64,000 bases of DNA from Sphingomonas sp. PP-CE-3A-406 (GCF_003688625.1 NZ_RCWY01000003.1:1053684-1117683); one strand, 5' to 3'. Positions 52,405 through 61,235 are shown, counted from the first letter of the stretch. The notes: a model not told the origin generated them from the letters alone. Program-made: numbers and translations.

Positions 52405-53304
52405 CTATAGCAGCCCGGCGGCGCGATACCACGCCGCGGTTTGCGCGAGCGCTTGGCGAGTCGGGACGGACGGCGTCCACAGCGCGGCCGGCGGCGGCTT
52501 GTGCGAGACCCAGTCGGGGTGGCAGAAATAGCTGACCCGGTCGCGCGTGAGCTTGGCCTTGCTGCGACGGACGAGGCGGTCCGCGGCGGACGCTAACTTC
52601 AGGAGTGCGCGGGGCGTCGAGAAGACCTTGACCGGCTTGCCCACGGCCACGCCGATCGCGCGCGCGAAATCGCGGTTGTCCCAGCCGTTAGGCACGCCGT
52701 CGTCGGGCTCCATGATCGACGGCGCATCGGCACTCTCGGCGAGCGCGAGCAACAGCGTGGTCAGGTCTTCGACGTACAGCAACGAAACGCGCGTGCCGGC
52801 CGGGGGCATCGGGATGTAGCCGGACCGTGCCGCCTTGAAGACGTCCAGCAGCTCGTGGTCGCGCGGGCCGAAGATCGCGGGCGGGCGGACAATCGTCCAG
52901 TCCAGCCCCGACGTCTGCACACGCGTCTCCGCCTCGGCCTTCGACCAGCCATAATTCGACAGCGTCGGCTCGCGAGCGGCAAGCGAGGAGACATGGACGA
53001 AACGGCGGATGCCGGCGGCGCGGGTCGCCTGGAGGATGCCTTCGGTGCCGGCGACGTTGCCCTTGCCGAAGCCCGCCCGGTCGGGGGCGTTGACGACACC
53101 GGCGACATGGATGACCACGTCCGCGCCTTCGACCAGAGTCGCAAGGCTCTTCGGGCGATCGAGCGCACCTTCGATCCAGGTCACGCCGATGCGCTTGGCC
53201 TGCGGCTTCCGCGCGAGCGCACGGACGGTGTGCCCGGTCTCCAGCGCGTGATCGATCAGGTGGCTGCCGACGAACCCGGTGCCGCCGGTGATGGCTAGGA
53301 TCAC
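52405..53304 (-). CDS. Extended SDR, probable sphingolipid reductase (CerR-like)
   Basis: A 299-residue NAD(P)-dependent epimerase/dehydratase-type protein with ITGGTGFVGSH at the N-terminus and the catalytic Tyr118-x-x-x-Lys122 in SNYGWSKAEAE. In Caulobacter the equivalent gene beside Spt and ACP encodes the reductase (CerR) acting on the keto group of the ceramide intermediate. The same gene order here supports that function. It is the first gene of the minus-strand run leading to Spt. Confidence 0.85.
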   Translation of the reverse strand: MILAITGGTGFVGSHLIDHALETGHTVRALARKPQAKRIGVTWIEGALDRPKSLATLVEGADVVIHVAGVVNAPDRAGFGKGNVAGTEGILQATRAAGIRRFVHVSSLAAREPTLSNYGWSKAEAETRVQTSGLDWTIVRPPAIFGPRDHELLDVFKAARSGYIPMPPAGTRVSLLYVEDLTTLLLALAESADAPSIMEPDDGVPNGWDNRDFARAIGVAVGKPVKVFSTPRALLKLASAADRLVRRSKAKLTRDRVSYFCHPDWVSHKPPPAALWTPSVPTRQALAQTAAWYRAAGLL

Positions 53305-53328
53305 GACGCCGCTCCAATCGAAGAAGAT

Positions 53329-53383
53329 TGTTCACCCGCGAAGGCGGGTGCCCAGTCTGGGCACCCGCTTTCGCGGGTGAACA
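53329..53383. repeat. Palindromic repeat, family D (perfect hairpin)
   Basis: A 55-bp near-perfect palindrome with TGTTCACCCGCGAAGGCGGG and complement around CCCAGTCTGGG. It lies between the proB stop and the SDR start. Confidence 0.85.
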
Positions 53384-53395
53384 AGACCCGGCCGG

Positions 53396-54496
53396 TCATA
53401 CGAGCGCCAGATGATTACGATGCACCAACGCCGACCGGGGCGCATAGCCAAGGATGGCCCCATGATCGTCGCTATGATGACCGAGCAGGCGCGCAGTATC
53501 CGCCGCATCATACTCCGCAAGCCCCCGCGCGACAGTCCCGCCCGGCCCCTCGATCGTCACCAGATCGCCCCGCGCGAAACCCCCGTCGATTCGCGTCGCG
53601 CCAGTCGCCAGCAAACTCCGCCCCTGACCAAGCGCAGCCGCAGCCCCCGCATCGACATGGATCGCCCCCTTCGCGGTCAGCCCACCAGCAAGCCAGGCCT
53701 TCCGCGCAGATGCGGTCCTTTCGGCGGTGAAGATCGTATGACGGGCAGGGGTGGACAGCGGATGCTCGATCCGCCCCGACGCGATCGCGAGCGGAATACC
53801 CGCACCCGTCGCGATCCGCGCCGCGGCGATCTTCGAGGCCATCCCACCCGAACCCATTCCCGAACCCGAGCCGTCATCCGCCATCCCCGCAACCGCATCG
53901 ATCCGACCCACGCTGGCGATATGAGTGGCGGACGGATCGGTATGCGGATTGGCGGTGTAGAGCCCATCGACGTCGGACAGCAGGATCACGCCCTGCGCAC
54001 CCGCGGCCTGCGCGACGCGGGCAGCAAGGCGATCATTGTCACCAAACCGAATTTCCTCGGTCGCGACGCTGTCGTTCTCGTTGATGACAGGCACGACCTT
54101 GAGGGACAGCAGCCGGCTGAGCGTCGCGGCGGCGTTGAGATAGCGGCGGCGGTCTTCGAGATCGTCTAGCGTGACAAGAATTTGCGCGGCGTTCAGCCCT
54201 TGGCCGGCGAGGAGTTCGGCCCAGACCTGGCTGAGCGCAATCTGGCCGGTGGCCGCGGCGGCCTGCGCGTCTTCGAGACTCGCCCGCCCGCCCTTAGCCA
54301 GACCAAGCCGGCGCGCACCCAAGGCAATCGCGCCGGACGACACGATCGCAACCTGCTGGCCTTCACCAGTCCGAGCGGCGATGTCGGCGACAAGCCCGGT
54401 CAGCCACTCCCGCCGAACACTCCCGTCAGGATCGACAAGCAACGCCGACCCGATCTTCACGATCAGCCGCGCGCAAGACGAAGGCGGAAACATCAC
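53396..54496 (-). CDS. proB: Glutamate 5-kinase
   Basis: A 366-residue first enzyme of proline synthesis: amino-acid kinase domain (RLIVKIGSALLVD; VSSGAIALGARRLG; PVINENDSVATEEIRFGDND; LLSDVDGLYTANP) and C-terminal PUA domain (~275-360). GSGSGMGSGGMASKIAAARI is the conserved G-x-G-G-M-x-x-K segment. It follows obgE, as is common in alphaproteobacteria. Confidence 0.95.
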   Translation of the reverse strand: MMFPPSSCARLIVKIGSALLVDPDGSVRREWLTGLVADIAARTGEGQQVAIVSSGAIALGARRLGLAKGGRASLEDAQAAAATGQIALSQVWAELLAGQGLNAAQILVTLDDLEDRRRYLNAAATLSRLLSLKVVPVINENDSVATEEIRFGDNDRLAARVAQAAGAQGVILLSDVDGLYTANPHTDPSATHIASVGRIDAVAGMADDGSGSGMGSGGMASKIAAARIATGAGIPLAIASGRIEHPLSTPARHTIFTAERTASARKAWLAGGLTAKGAIHVDAGAAAALGQGRSLLATGATRIDGGFARGDLVTIEGPGGTVARGLAEYDAADTARLLGHHSDDHGAILGYAPRSALVHRNHLALV

Positions 54497-54500
54497 TGCT

Positions 54501-54600
54501 CCCTCTCCCCTGCGGGGAGAGGGCCGGGGTGAGGGGCCGCCACAAACGGTACCGCCCGGAACAGCCCCTCACCCAACCCTCTCCCCGCAGGGGAGAGGGC
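54501..54600. repeat. Palindromic repeat, family E-like
   Basis: Inverted CCCTCTCCCCTGCGGGGAGA and matching arm with internal GGTGAGGGG / CCCCTCACC. It separates obgE from proB. Confidence 0.8.
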
Positions 54601-54611
54601 TAAGACGGCGC

Positions 54612-55658
54612 CTACAGCGGCGACCATGCGACCGGCACTTCGCCTTCTTCCAGTTCCTTCGCCGCGCCCGGCGCCGGCCCGATCGCCTCGATCAGCTGGT
54701 CCAGCACCGCCTCGATACCAGCGCCGCTCGCCCCCGAAATCGCCATCACCTCGGCGCCACTCGCTTCCGCCAGCTCCGCCGACAGCGCCGCGATCAATTC
54801 GGGATCGAGCATGTCGATCTTGTTCAGCGCGACGATCACCTTCTTGTCGGTGAGCCCCTCGCCGTAATTCTCGAGCTCGTCGCGCACGATCCGGTACGAT
54901 TCGGCCACGTCACGGTCGTTCGCATCGACCAGATGCAGCAGCACCCGGCACCGCTCGATATGCCCGAGGAATCGATCGCCGATCCCCGCGCCCTCGGCAG
55001 CACCCTGGATCAGCCCCGGAATATCCGCGACCACGAACTCGCGCTGCTTGTGGCGCACCACGCCCAGCTGCGGCCGCGTGGTCGTGAAGGCGTATTCGCC
55101 GACCTTGGCCTGCGCGTTCGTCACCTGGTTGATGAAGGTCGACTTGCCTGCATTCGGCAAGCCCACGAGCCCCGCGTCGGCGAGCAGCTTCAGCCGCAGC
55201 CACACCCACGCCTCGCCGAATGGCCAGCCGGTACCGTGCTGGCGCGGGGTGCGGTTGGTCGACGTCTTGTAGCTCGCGTTACCACGCCCACCATCGCCGC
55301 CGCGGAACAGCACTTCGCGCTGGCCGACCTCGGTGAAGTCGATCAGCACCTCCTCCTTGTCTTCCGACAGCACCTGCGTGCCGAGCGGAACGCGGATGAC
55401 GAGGTCCTTGCCGCCCGCGCCGGTGCGGTTCGAACCCGACCCGCCCGAGCCGCGGGGCGCGCGGAAATGCTGCGTGTAGCGGAAGTCGATCAGCGTGTTC
55501 AGGCCGGCGATGCATTCGAATACGATGTCGCCGCCCTTGCCGCCATTGCCGCCGTCGGGGCCGCCATATTCGATATATTTCTCGCGGCGGAAGCTGACGG
55601 CACCGGGGCCGCCCTCACCCGAACGTACGTAGATCTTGGCTTGGTCTAGAAAATGCAT
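54612..55658 (-). CDS. obgE: GTPase ObgE/CgtA
   Basis: A 348-residue ribosome-associated GTPase. The Gly-rich Obg fold occupies ~1-158 (YVRSGEGGPGAVSFRREKYI; GGDGGRGNASYKTSTNR). The G domain shows GLPNAGKSTF (G1), DIPGLI (G3) and NKIDM (G4). The C-terminus ends soon after the G domain, without the long OCT domain of some bacteria, as usual in alphaproteobacteria. It takes part in 50S assembly and stress control. Confidence 0.96.
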   Translation of the reverse strand: MHFLDQAKIYVRSGEGGPGAVSFRREKYIEYGGPDGGNGGKGGDIVFECIAGLNTLIDFRYTQHFRAPRGSGGSGSNRTGAGGKDLVIRVPLGTQVLSEDKEEVLIDFTEVGQREVLFRGGDGGRGNASYKTSTNRTPRQHGTGWPFGEAWVWLRLKLLADAGLVGLPNAGKSTFINQVTNAQAKVGEYAFTTTRPQLGVVRHKQREFVVADIPGLIQGAAEGAGIGDRFLGHIERCRVLLHLVDANDRDVAESYRIVRDELENYGEGLTDKKVIVALNKIDMLDPELIAALSAELAEASGAEVMAISGASGAGIEAVLDQLIEAIGPAPGAAKELEEGEVPVAWSPL

Positions 55659-55712
55659 CGCCGCCCCATAGCGAAATTGGCGAAAATCTCCACCCTCTGC
55701 GATTCGGCGACG

Positions 55713-56312
55713 TTAGCAGTTGGTTGGGGCGGCGGCGTCCTTGCTGGCGAGCAGCGCATCGAGCGCGAGTTCGCGTGCCTTGCCGACCGGCAGCCCCAGC
55801 GCGCGCGCCATCGGTGCCCCCATCAACGCGTCGCCAAGCGCCATCAGCACCAGCGTCAGCGTCTGCTCCTGGATCGGCTGATCGCCGGGCATGTCACCCT
55901 CCGCCAGCTCGTCGACGAGGTCGTGGATCGCGGTCAGGATCGGATCAAGCGCATTGGTATTGCCCGACAGGATCATCCAGCTCGCCAGCGCCCCCGCGCC
56001 CCCTTTGCCAAACGCATCGAAGGTCATCTCGACGACCTCGCGCGGATCAAGCTCGCCCGCCCGCACGCGCAGAACCGCTGCACCTATAGTGCCGACGATG
56101 TCCGCCGCCATCCGCGTGATCAGCGCGGTATGCAGCGCTTCCGCCGAGCCGAAGTGATGCAGCAGGTTGGCGTGCGTGCGCCCGACGCGGCCTGCCACGG
56201 CCTTTAGCGTGACGGCGCTGGGGCCGCTCTCGACGAGCAGCGCACGCGCGGCCTCGACGGCGGCTTCACGTGATTCGGTGGGGGAGAGGCGCTTGCGAGG
56301 TGTTGACGTCAC
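55713..56312 (-). CDS. TetR/AcrR family transcriptional regulator
   Basis: A 199-residue regulator with helix-turn-helix AVTLKAVAGRVGRTHANLLH at about residues 36-55. It is divergent from a metal-dependent hydrolase gene, and the intergenic region holds a perfect TTACAT-N2-ATGTAA palindrome, so it most likely represses that gene and itself. The inducer is unknown. The pair is inserted between obgE and the ribosomal protein genes. Confidence 0.92.
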   Translation of the reverse strand: MTSTPRKRLSPTESREAAVEAARALLVESGPSAVTLKAVAGRVGRTHANLLHHFGSAEALHTALITRMAADIVGTIGAAVLRVRAGELDPREVVEMTFDAFGKGGAGALASWMILSGNTNALDPILTAIHDLVDELAEGDMPGDQPIQEQTLTLVLMALGDALMGAPMARALGLPVGKARELALDALLASKDAAAPTNC

Positions 56313-56328
56313 GGACCGGGAAACCTAT

Positions 56329-56342
56329 TTACATCAATGTAA
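56329..56342. promoter_or_regulatory. Candidate TetR operator
   Basis: TTACAT-CA-ATGTAA, a perfect 14-bp dyad, 17 bases from the tetR start and 34 from the hydrolase start. Confidence 0.6.
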
Positions 56343-56375
56343 GTAACGAGTGTTCATTCCTGTTTGGAGGTTTCC

Positions 56376-57251
56376 GTGGCGAAAGCAACCACGCCTGCCG
56401 ATCTGACGATCACCCCGCGCGACCGCCGCTTCGGCCGCGGTGCCGCGATTCGCCGCTGGTGGCTGAACGATGATCCGATCGCAACGGCGTTCTACAATGC
56501 GTTGTCGGTGACGTTTCCGAAGGGCGAGGGCTATTTCGTCGACAGCGTCCGGAAGTTCCGCGAAGGCACGCCGCCGAAACTTCACGCCGAGATCAACGCC
56601 TTCATCAAGCAGGAGGTGATCCACACCCGCGAGCACGTCGCGTTCAACCGCCACGTCACGGACCAGGGGTACGACGTCGCGCCGCTCATCGTCGATGTCG
56701 ACGCGGCACTGGCGCTGACCAAGGGCCGCCCGGAGATCGCGAGCCTCGCCGCCACCACCGCGCTCGAGCATTTCACCGCGATGCTGGCGCATGAACTGAT
56801 CGCGAATCCGAAACACCTCGCGGGCGGCGACCAGCAGGCGGCAGCGCTGTGGCTGTGGCATGCCGCAGAGGAGATCGAGCACAAGGGTGTCGCCTACGAC
56901 ACGTGGCTGCATGCAACGCGGGGCTGGCCGCGCTTCACGCGCTGGCGGGTGAAGTCGCTGGTGATGCTGATCACGACGTGGCGCTTCTTCACCGGACGCG
57001 CACGGGGGATGGCGGAACTGTTGCGGCAGGACGGGCTTACCGGACCGAAGGTGTGGGCGCGGATGGCGTGGTACGCGTTCGGCAATCCGGGGATGGCGCG
57101 CAAGATCGCCGGCGTCTGGGCGGGGTATTTCCTGCCGGGGTTTCACCCGTGGAAGCATGACGATCGCGCTCTGATTGGGCTGGCGGAGAGCGAGTACGAG
57201 GCGGCGGTGCTGCCGGTTGCGAAGCGGGCGGTGGCCGTGGCGGTGGCCTAA
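56376..57251 (+). CDS. Predicted metal-dependent hydrolase (PF10118 family)
   Basis: A 291-residue protein with ferritin-like carboxylate/His motifs: FIKQEVIHTREH (Glu80, His83, His87), ATTALEHFTAM and WHAAEEIEHKGVAYD, matching the PF10118 predicted metal-dependent hydrolases. A GGAGG site 5 bases before the GTG at 56376 sets the start (MAKATTPADL). It is probably controlled by the divergent TetR. The reaction is unknown. Confidence 0.87.
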   Translation: MAKATTPADLTITPRDRRFGRGAAIRRWWLNDDPIATAFYNALSVTFPKGEGYFVDSVRKFREGTPPKLHAEINAFIKQEVIHTREHVAFNRHVTDQGYDVAPLIVDVDAALALTKGRPEIASLAATTALEHFTAMLAHELIANPKHLAGGDQQAAALWLWHAAEEIEHKGVAYDTWLHATRGWPRFTRWRVKSLVMLITTWRFFTGRARGMAELLRQDGLTGPKVWARMAWYAFGNPGMARKIAGVWAGYFLPGFHPWKHDDRALIGLAESEYEAAVLPVAKRAVAVAVA

Positions 57252-57259
57252 ACCTTCTC

Positions 57260-57342
57260 CCGTCATCCTGACGAAAGTCAGGATCCAGAGCCATCAACGA
57301 CCGCACCCGTTACCCGACATCCTGACTTTCGTCAGGATGTCG
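57260..57342. repeat. Palindromic repeat, family C (copy 3)
   Basis: Left arm CCGTCATCCTGACGAAAGTC as in copy 1; the right arm is TCCTGACTTTCGTCAGGATG then TCG. Confidence 0.82.
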
Positions 57343-57384
57343 CGGCATGAACAACATGATCGCAGACCGCCCTTTGACATCAAT

Positions 57385-57489
57385 CCACCCCGGCGAAGGC
57401 CGGGGCCCAATTGGGGGACGCTGTGAACGGAGGTCATCGCTCCGTTACTGCGACCTTTCCAGTTGGGCCCCGGCCTTCGCCGGGGTGGT
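57385..57489. repeat. Inverted REP pair, family A (copy 4)
   Basis: Inverted CCCCGGCGAAGGCCGGGG arms. Read on the minus strand, its core is GGTCGCAGTAACGGAGCG, aligned with copy 3. Confidence 0.88.
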
Positions 57490-57518
57490 GTACCTTTAGA
57501 GGATGGCCAGTCTCGGAC

Positions 57519-58067
57519 TTACGCCGCGAGCGGCATCGGCGCACATCGGTCGTCATCCAGATCCAGCTCGAACATCACCGCAGGAGCCTCACCCCCACGC
57601 CCGCGCGACGTCCGCGGCTCGATCCGCCCCGTCGGCCGAAACCCGAGCTTCGCCAGCACACGCCCCGACGCCGGGTTGTCGACGAAATGCGCCGCCGTGA
57701 GCCGGCGTATCCCGAGCGCATGGCGCGCCATCGACACCACGGACTGACCTGCCTCGGTAGCATAGCCGCGACCCCATGAGTCCGGGGTCAACCAATATCC
57801 GAGGTTCGCCGAACCTCGATCGACATCGCTGATCCCGATACCGCCGACGAGTCGTGGTTCACCCAACTCCATCGTCTCGATCAGGAAACGCGGCTCATGG
57901 GCTCCACGGGGGCAAGCGAGAAACGCCTCGGCATCCCCCAGCGCATACGGCCAGGGCACCCGGCCCAGCTTGGCGACCACGCTTTCATGGCCGATCGCCC
58001 GCGCCAATGCAGGCGCATCTTCAGGCCAACCCGGCCGCAATGTCAGTCTCTTGGTGCGCGCGAACAC
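57519..58067 (-). CDS. GNAT family N-acetyltransferase (RimJ/RimL-like)
   Basis: A 182-residue acetyltransferase starting MFARTKRLTLRPGWPEDAPA, with the acetyl-CoA loop WGRGYATEAGQSVV and NPASGRVLAKLGF of the RimJ/RimL group. A GNAT gene in this place between rpmA and obgE is common in alphaproteobacteria. The substrate is unknown; ribosomal proteins or small amines are precedents. Confidence 0.9.
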   Translation of the reverse strand: MFARTKRLTLRPGWPEDAPALARAIGHESVVAKLGRVPWPYALGDAEAFLACPRGAHEPRFLIETMELGEPRLVGGIGISDVDRGSANLGYWLTPDSWGRGYATEAGQSVVSMARHALGIRRLTAAHFVDNPASGRVLAKLGFRPTGRIEPRTSRGRGGEAPAVMFELDLDDDRCAPMPLAA

Positions 58068-58148
58068 GGCTCTCTCCTATCGCGTCATTGGCTGCGCGCA
58101 TGCCACGTCGGGATGACGGGACCGCGACAGCCGCGGGGAGGGAGCAAT

Positions 58149-58180
58149 AAAAAAGGGAGCCGGGGTGACCCGTCTCCCTT
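58149..58180 (-). terminator. Intrinsic terminator of rplU-rpmA
   Basis: A stem AAGGGAG / CTCCCTT with a GC-rich interior, followed on the minus strand by TTTTATT, 62 bases after rpmA. Confidence 0.8.
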
Positions 58181-58241
58181 GTTCAGGTTCGCTTTCGCGA
58201 CCCGGGTCACCCTGGTGGGCAACCCGGATGGTTACCCGATG

Positions 58242-58544
58242 TTATTCGGCTGCTGCTGCCATGTCGCCAGCATCCTGGCCGACGTCGTTCGCTGCCAGCT
58301 CGACCGAGCAGAACTTGCGCCCGAGTTTGCCCTGGCTGAACACGACGCGGCCATCGACCAGCGCGAACAGCGTATGGTCGGTACCAATACCGACGTTCGT
58401 GCCCGGGTAGAACTTCGTCCCGCGCTGACGCACGAGAATGTTGCCGGCGACGCACGCCTGGCCACCGAACTTCTTGACGCCGAGGCGACGACCGGCCGAA
58501 TCGCGACCGTTGCGCGAAGAGCCGCCTGCTTTCTTATGTGCCAT
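58242..58544 (-). CDS. rpmA: 50S ribosomal protein L27
   Basis: A 100-residue protein beginning MAHKKAGGSSRNGRDSAGRR, the invariant bL27 start, followed by LGVKKFGGQACVAGNILVRQ and RGTKFYPGTNVGIGTDHTLF. The N-terminal tail reaches the peptidyl-transferase centre. The C-terminal acidic/Ala tail is slightly long. It is cotranscribed with rplU, 13 bases upstream. Confidence 0.98.
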   Translation of the reverse strand: MAHKKAGGSSRNGRDSAGRRLGVKKFGGQACVAGNILVRQRGTKFYPGTNVGIGTDHTLFALVDGRVVFSQGKLGRKFCSVELAANDVGQDAGDMAAAAE

Positions 58545-58557
58545 CTGAAGCTACTCC

Positions 58558-58902
58558 TTATGCCTGAGCGGCCGGGGCATCAGCCTCGGTCTGCTTGGCG
58601 GTCTGGCCACCAACGCTGACGATCTTCAGGATCGTATGCTGCTGGCGATGGCCGTTCTTACGACGATAGTTGTGACGACGACGCTTCTTGAAGACGATGA
58701 CCTTGTCCGCCTTCGCCTGCGCGATGATCTCTGCAGCGACGACGAAGCCCTCGACGGACCGCAGCTCCGAGCCTTCGCCCGCCAGCAGAACGTCACCCAG
58801 CGTCACCGACGCACCTGCATCGCCCTCGATCTTCTCGATGACGATCTTATCTCCGGCGGCGACGCGATACTGCTTGCCGCCCGTACGCACGACTGCGAAC
58901 AT
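58558..58902 (-). CDS. rplU: 50S ribosomal protein L21
   Basis: A 114-residue bL21 protein: MFAVVRTGGKQYRVAAGDKI, VIVFKKRRRHNYRRKNGHRQ and QHTILKI. The ATG at 58902 with an AAGGG site is preferred over the in-frame start four codons upstream. A Lys/Ala-rich C-terminal extension follows. It forms the usual rplU-rpmA pair. Confidence 0.97.
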   Translation of the reverse strand: MFAVVRTGGKQYRVAAGDKIVIEKIEGDAGASVTLGDVLLAGEGSELRSVEGFVVAAEIIAQAKADKVIVFKKRRRHNYRRKNGHRQQHTILKIVSVGGQTAKQTEADAPAAQA

Positions 58903-59055
58903 GGCCCTTGTCACTTTCCAAATACGTGTACCCCACGAACGCAGGGTCCGCCGGGAGAAGCCGGGCAGCTAAGCGAGGGGGGGAGAGTTGTCAACCGCGA
59001 AGGGGCGGAAAGGGGTGGTTTACCGCGAGGTGCTGCCCACAGACGAGGCAGAGAA

Positions 59056-59111
59056 TTGTTTCCCCGCGAAGGCGGGGACCCAGTCTGGGCTCCCGTCTTC
59101 GCGGGAGAACA
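59056..59111. repeat. Palindromic repeat, family D
   Basis: Inverted TTGTTTCCCCGCGAAGGCGG and CCCGTCTTCGCGGGAGAACA arms around CCCAGTCTGGG. Confidence 0.78.
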
Positions 59112-59139
59112 AGCTTTTTACAAACTCAGCGATTCGCCT

Positions 59140-59535
59140 CTAGTGCCGATAAACCTGCCGCAGCGCATACCGGCCATCCGCATAATCACTGAACAGCCCA
59201 TCGATAGCCGGATGGTCGACCGGCTCGTCGCTATCGTCCGGCACCAGGTTCTGCTGGCTCACATAGGCGACATAGCTCGACTCCATGTTCTCCGCGAGCA
59301 GGTGGTAGAACGGCTGGTCCTTGCGCGGACGAATGTCCTCGGGGATCGCGGCATACCATGCGTCGCTGTTCGCAAACACGGGGTCGACATCGAAGATCAC
59401 CCCGCGAAAGTCGAACAGCCGGTGCCGCACGACGTCGCCGATCGAGAAATTCGCGTGCGAGATCGGCGGTGCGATCACCTCGGCCGGAATAAGCGGGCCG
59501 GTGATGTCGTGAGCGATACTGTCGTGTCGGGGCAT
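59140..59535 (-). CDS. hspQ: Heat shock protein HspQ (YccV-like)
   Basis: A 131-residue protein with the hemimethylated-DNA-binding/YccV domain: FSIGDVVRHRLFDFRGVIFD, DQPFYHLLAENMESSYVAYV and SQQNLVPDD. HspQ is a Lon specificity factor and substrate in enterobacteria. The ATG at 59535 is used; the longer frame runs through the tRNA-Ser gene and cannot be coding. Confidence 0.9.
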   Translation of the reverse strand: MPRHDSIAHDITGPLIPAEVIAPPISHANFSIGDVVRHRLFDFRGVIFDVDPVFANSDAWYAAIPEDIRPRKDQPFYHLLAENMESSYVAYVSQQNLVPDDSDEPVDHPAIDGLFSDYADGRYALRQVYRH

Positions 59536-59690
59536 ATCCGCCAATTTAGGGTCTGTTTTGCGCCGCACAAGGAAAACGCGCCCGACGGTTCCCCGAACCT
59601 CGAAATCCGCTTGCGTCCCCAGGGGCACTTCATTAGAGGCCGCGCTTCGACCGATCGGAGGAACTGTTCGCAGCGCCTTGGATGACCTGC

Positions 59691-59780
<90 letters not shown>

Positions 59781-59997
59781 TTTACCTATATCAACCGGTC
59801 TTATGCTGTCCCACACGGCACGGATTAGCTGTACTTTTTCTCGTGCGGTAGTCTCTTACCGTTCCATCGTGTCTCAGCCGAGCGCGGGCTGAGTGAGGGT
59901 ATTCTGGGGTACGCCAAAGACGTCCTAGGGGTATCAACTGCGCTGCCATACGGCCAAGGCAGCGGAGAAGCGCTCGTGCAGCCCGGCAAGCTGTCCA

Positions 59998-61086
59998 CTA
60001 GGGTCGCTTGCCGGGAGGGAGGTCCAGCGAGGACCAGGGAATGATGGCCCAATCCGGGCTGTCGCACGGCCGCTGCGCTCGTGCGAAATAGGCGCCGAGC
60101 CACAGTCCCTTGTCCGACAGCGCCCAGGCCGGGAATTGCCACACCTCCGGGTCCGCATAATTGCAGTCGTCATCGCTCGTGCCCGGCGGCGCCATCTCGT
60201 CGGGGTGATAGCGCTCGAGCAACGCGACCACGCCGTAAGCGAAGCTTTTGCCACGATATCTGTACCAGTCGTCGCTGTCTTCATGAGGAATGGGACGCGA
60301 TCCGAAATGCAGCAATCCGTCCAGCGTCAGCGCGTGCCCGGTGCGCATGTCATAGTTGTAGCCCTGGGTTCCGAAATCCGGATGCGCGGCGCCGGCACAA
60401 CTCCAGCTCGTGGTCCACACATAGCTCATGTGATTGACACCGAGCCAAGGCTTGCCGGCCTGCGTCACCTCGATGCCGGGCTTCCCGCCCATGTCGGTAC
60501 AGGCGAACCACGCTGCCACATTCTGCCATTGGCTGCGGGCAAGCGCATGGTTGACCGCGGCCATTGCCGGCGCAGCATAGCCACGTTCGAGTCGGAACAG
60601 CCGGATGCCGGACAGCGGCTCGCGGTACCACCGGATGGTCCTGCCGCCGATCGTCTCGCTTTGCGCGGGCGTGAAGCGTAGCCCGGCGAAATGCCAGCGC
60701 TCATAGGCGGTCAAATTGGGCGGCAGGTCGTCGGGCAGCCCGACCGGAACGCCCGCGGGATGCAGACTCACCGGCAGGCGCCGCGCCTTCGACGTCGTCA
60801 GCGCCCCGGTAAGATTGGCCTCCTGCCGGTTCAGGACCAGTTGATCGCCCGTCGTCCGCGATTCCAGGCGCAGGGGGGTACCCGCCATCTTGCCGGAAAG
60901 ATCGATGTCGAGCCGCGACGTCCGGTAGAAATACTGGCCGGACACCTCCCCCTTGTTTTGCTCGATCGACAGGACGACGCGGGCGGTGCCGACCATCCCT
61001 TCATACATCGTCTCGGGTGCGGCAGTCGCGCTCGTCGGCAGCGCTAGAAGGAAAAGCATCCCGGCAAGAAAGCGGAGGCCGTGCAT
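59998..61086 (-). CDS. Hypothetical secreted protein, 362 aa
   Basis: A signal peptide (MHGLRFLAGMLFLLALPTSA, then TAAPE) is followed by a beta-rich start (MVGTARVVLSIEQNKGEVSG, QYFYRTSRLDIDL) and a larger domain with paired cysteines (WFACTDMGG, TSWSCAGAAH). The start at 61086 is the first giving this signal; the frame is open further upstream. The layout resembles envelope proteins with a DUF3298-like half, but I do not recognise a family. It is the first gene after tRNA-Ser. Confidence 0.68.
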   Translation of the reverse strand: MHGLRFLAGMLFLLALPTSATAAPETMYEGMVGTARVVLSIEQNKGEVSGQYFYRTSRLDIDLSGKMAGTPLRLESRTTGDQLVLNRQEANLTGALTTSKARRLPVSLHPAGVPVGLPDDLPPNLTAYERWHFAGLRFTPAQSETIGGRTIRWYREPLSGIRLFRLERGYAAPAMAAVNHALARSQWQNVAAWFACTDMGGKPGIEVTQAGKPWLGVNHMSYVWTTSWSCAGAAHPDFGTQGYNYDMRTGHALTLDGLLHFGSRPIPHEDSDDWYRYRGKSFAYGVVALLERYHPDEMAPPGTSDDDCNYADPEVWQFPAWALSDKGLWLGAYFARAQRPCDSPDWAIIPWSSLDLPPGKRP

Positions 61087-61235
61087 GGGAAGCCTGTCGC
61101 GCAAGAGGAGTTGGGGGCCTTGGCTGTACGGCATCGCTACCGGGAGAGCGATGCGAATCGCAGCGACCGAAAACCCCGGCACGATCGCATCAAGGCCGGC
61201 CCACCGCCGCCTGAAGTCTGATACGAGCAGCCGGT

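Noticed and set aside
59564..59592. GGAAC on the minus strand upstream of hspQ
   Set aside because: No CGTT-like element at the right distance, so not called as an EcfG promoter.
59934..60000. Short minus-strand peptide ending LHERFSAALAVWQRS, possible integrase remnant beside tRNA-Ser
   Set aside because: Too short and no catalytic residues; similarity could not be supported.
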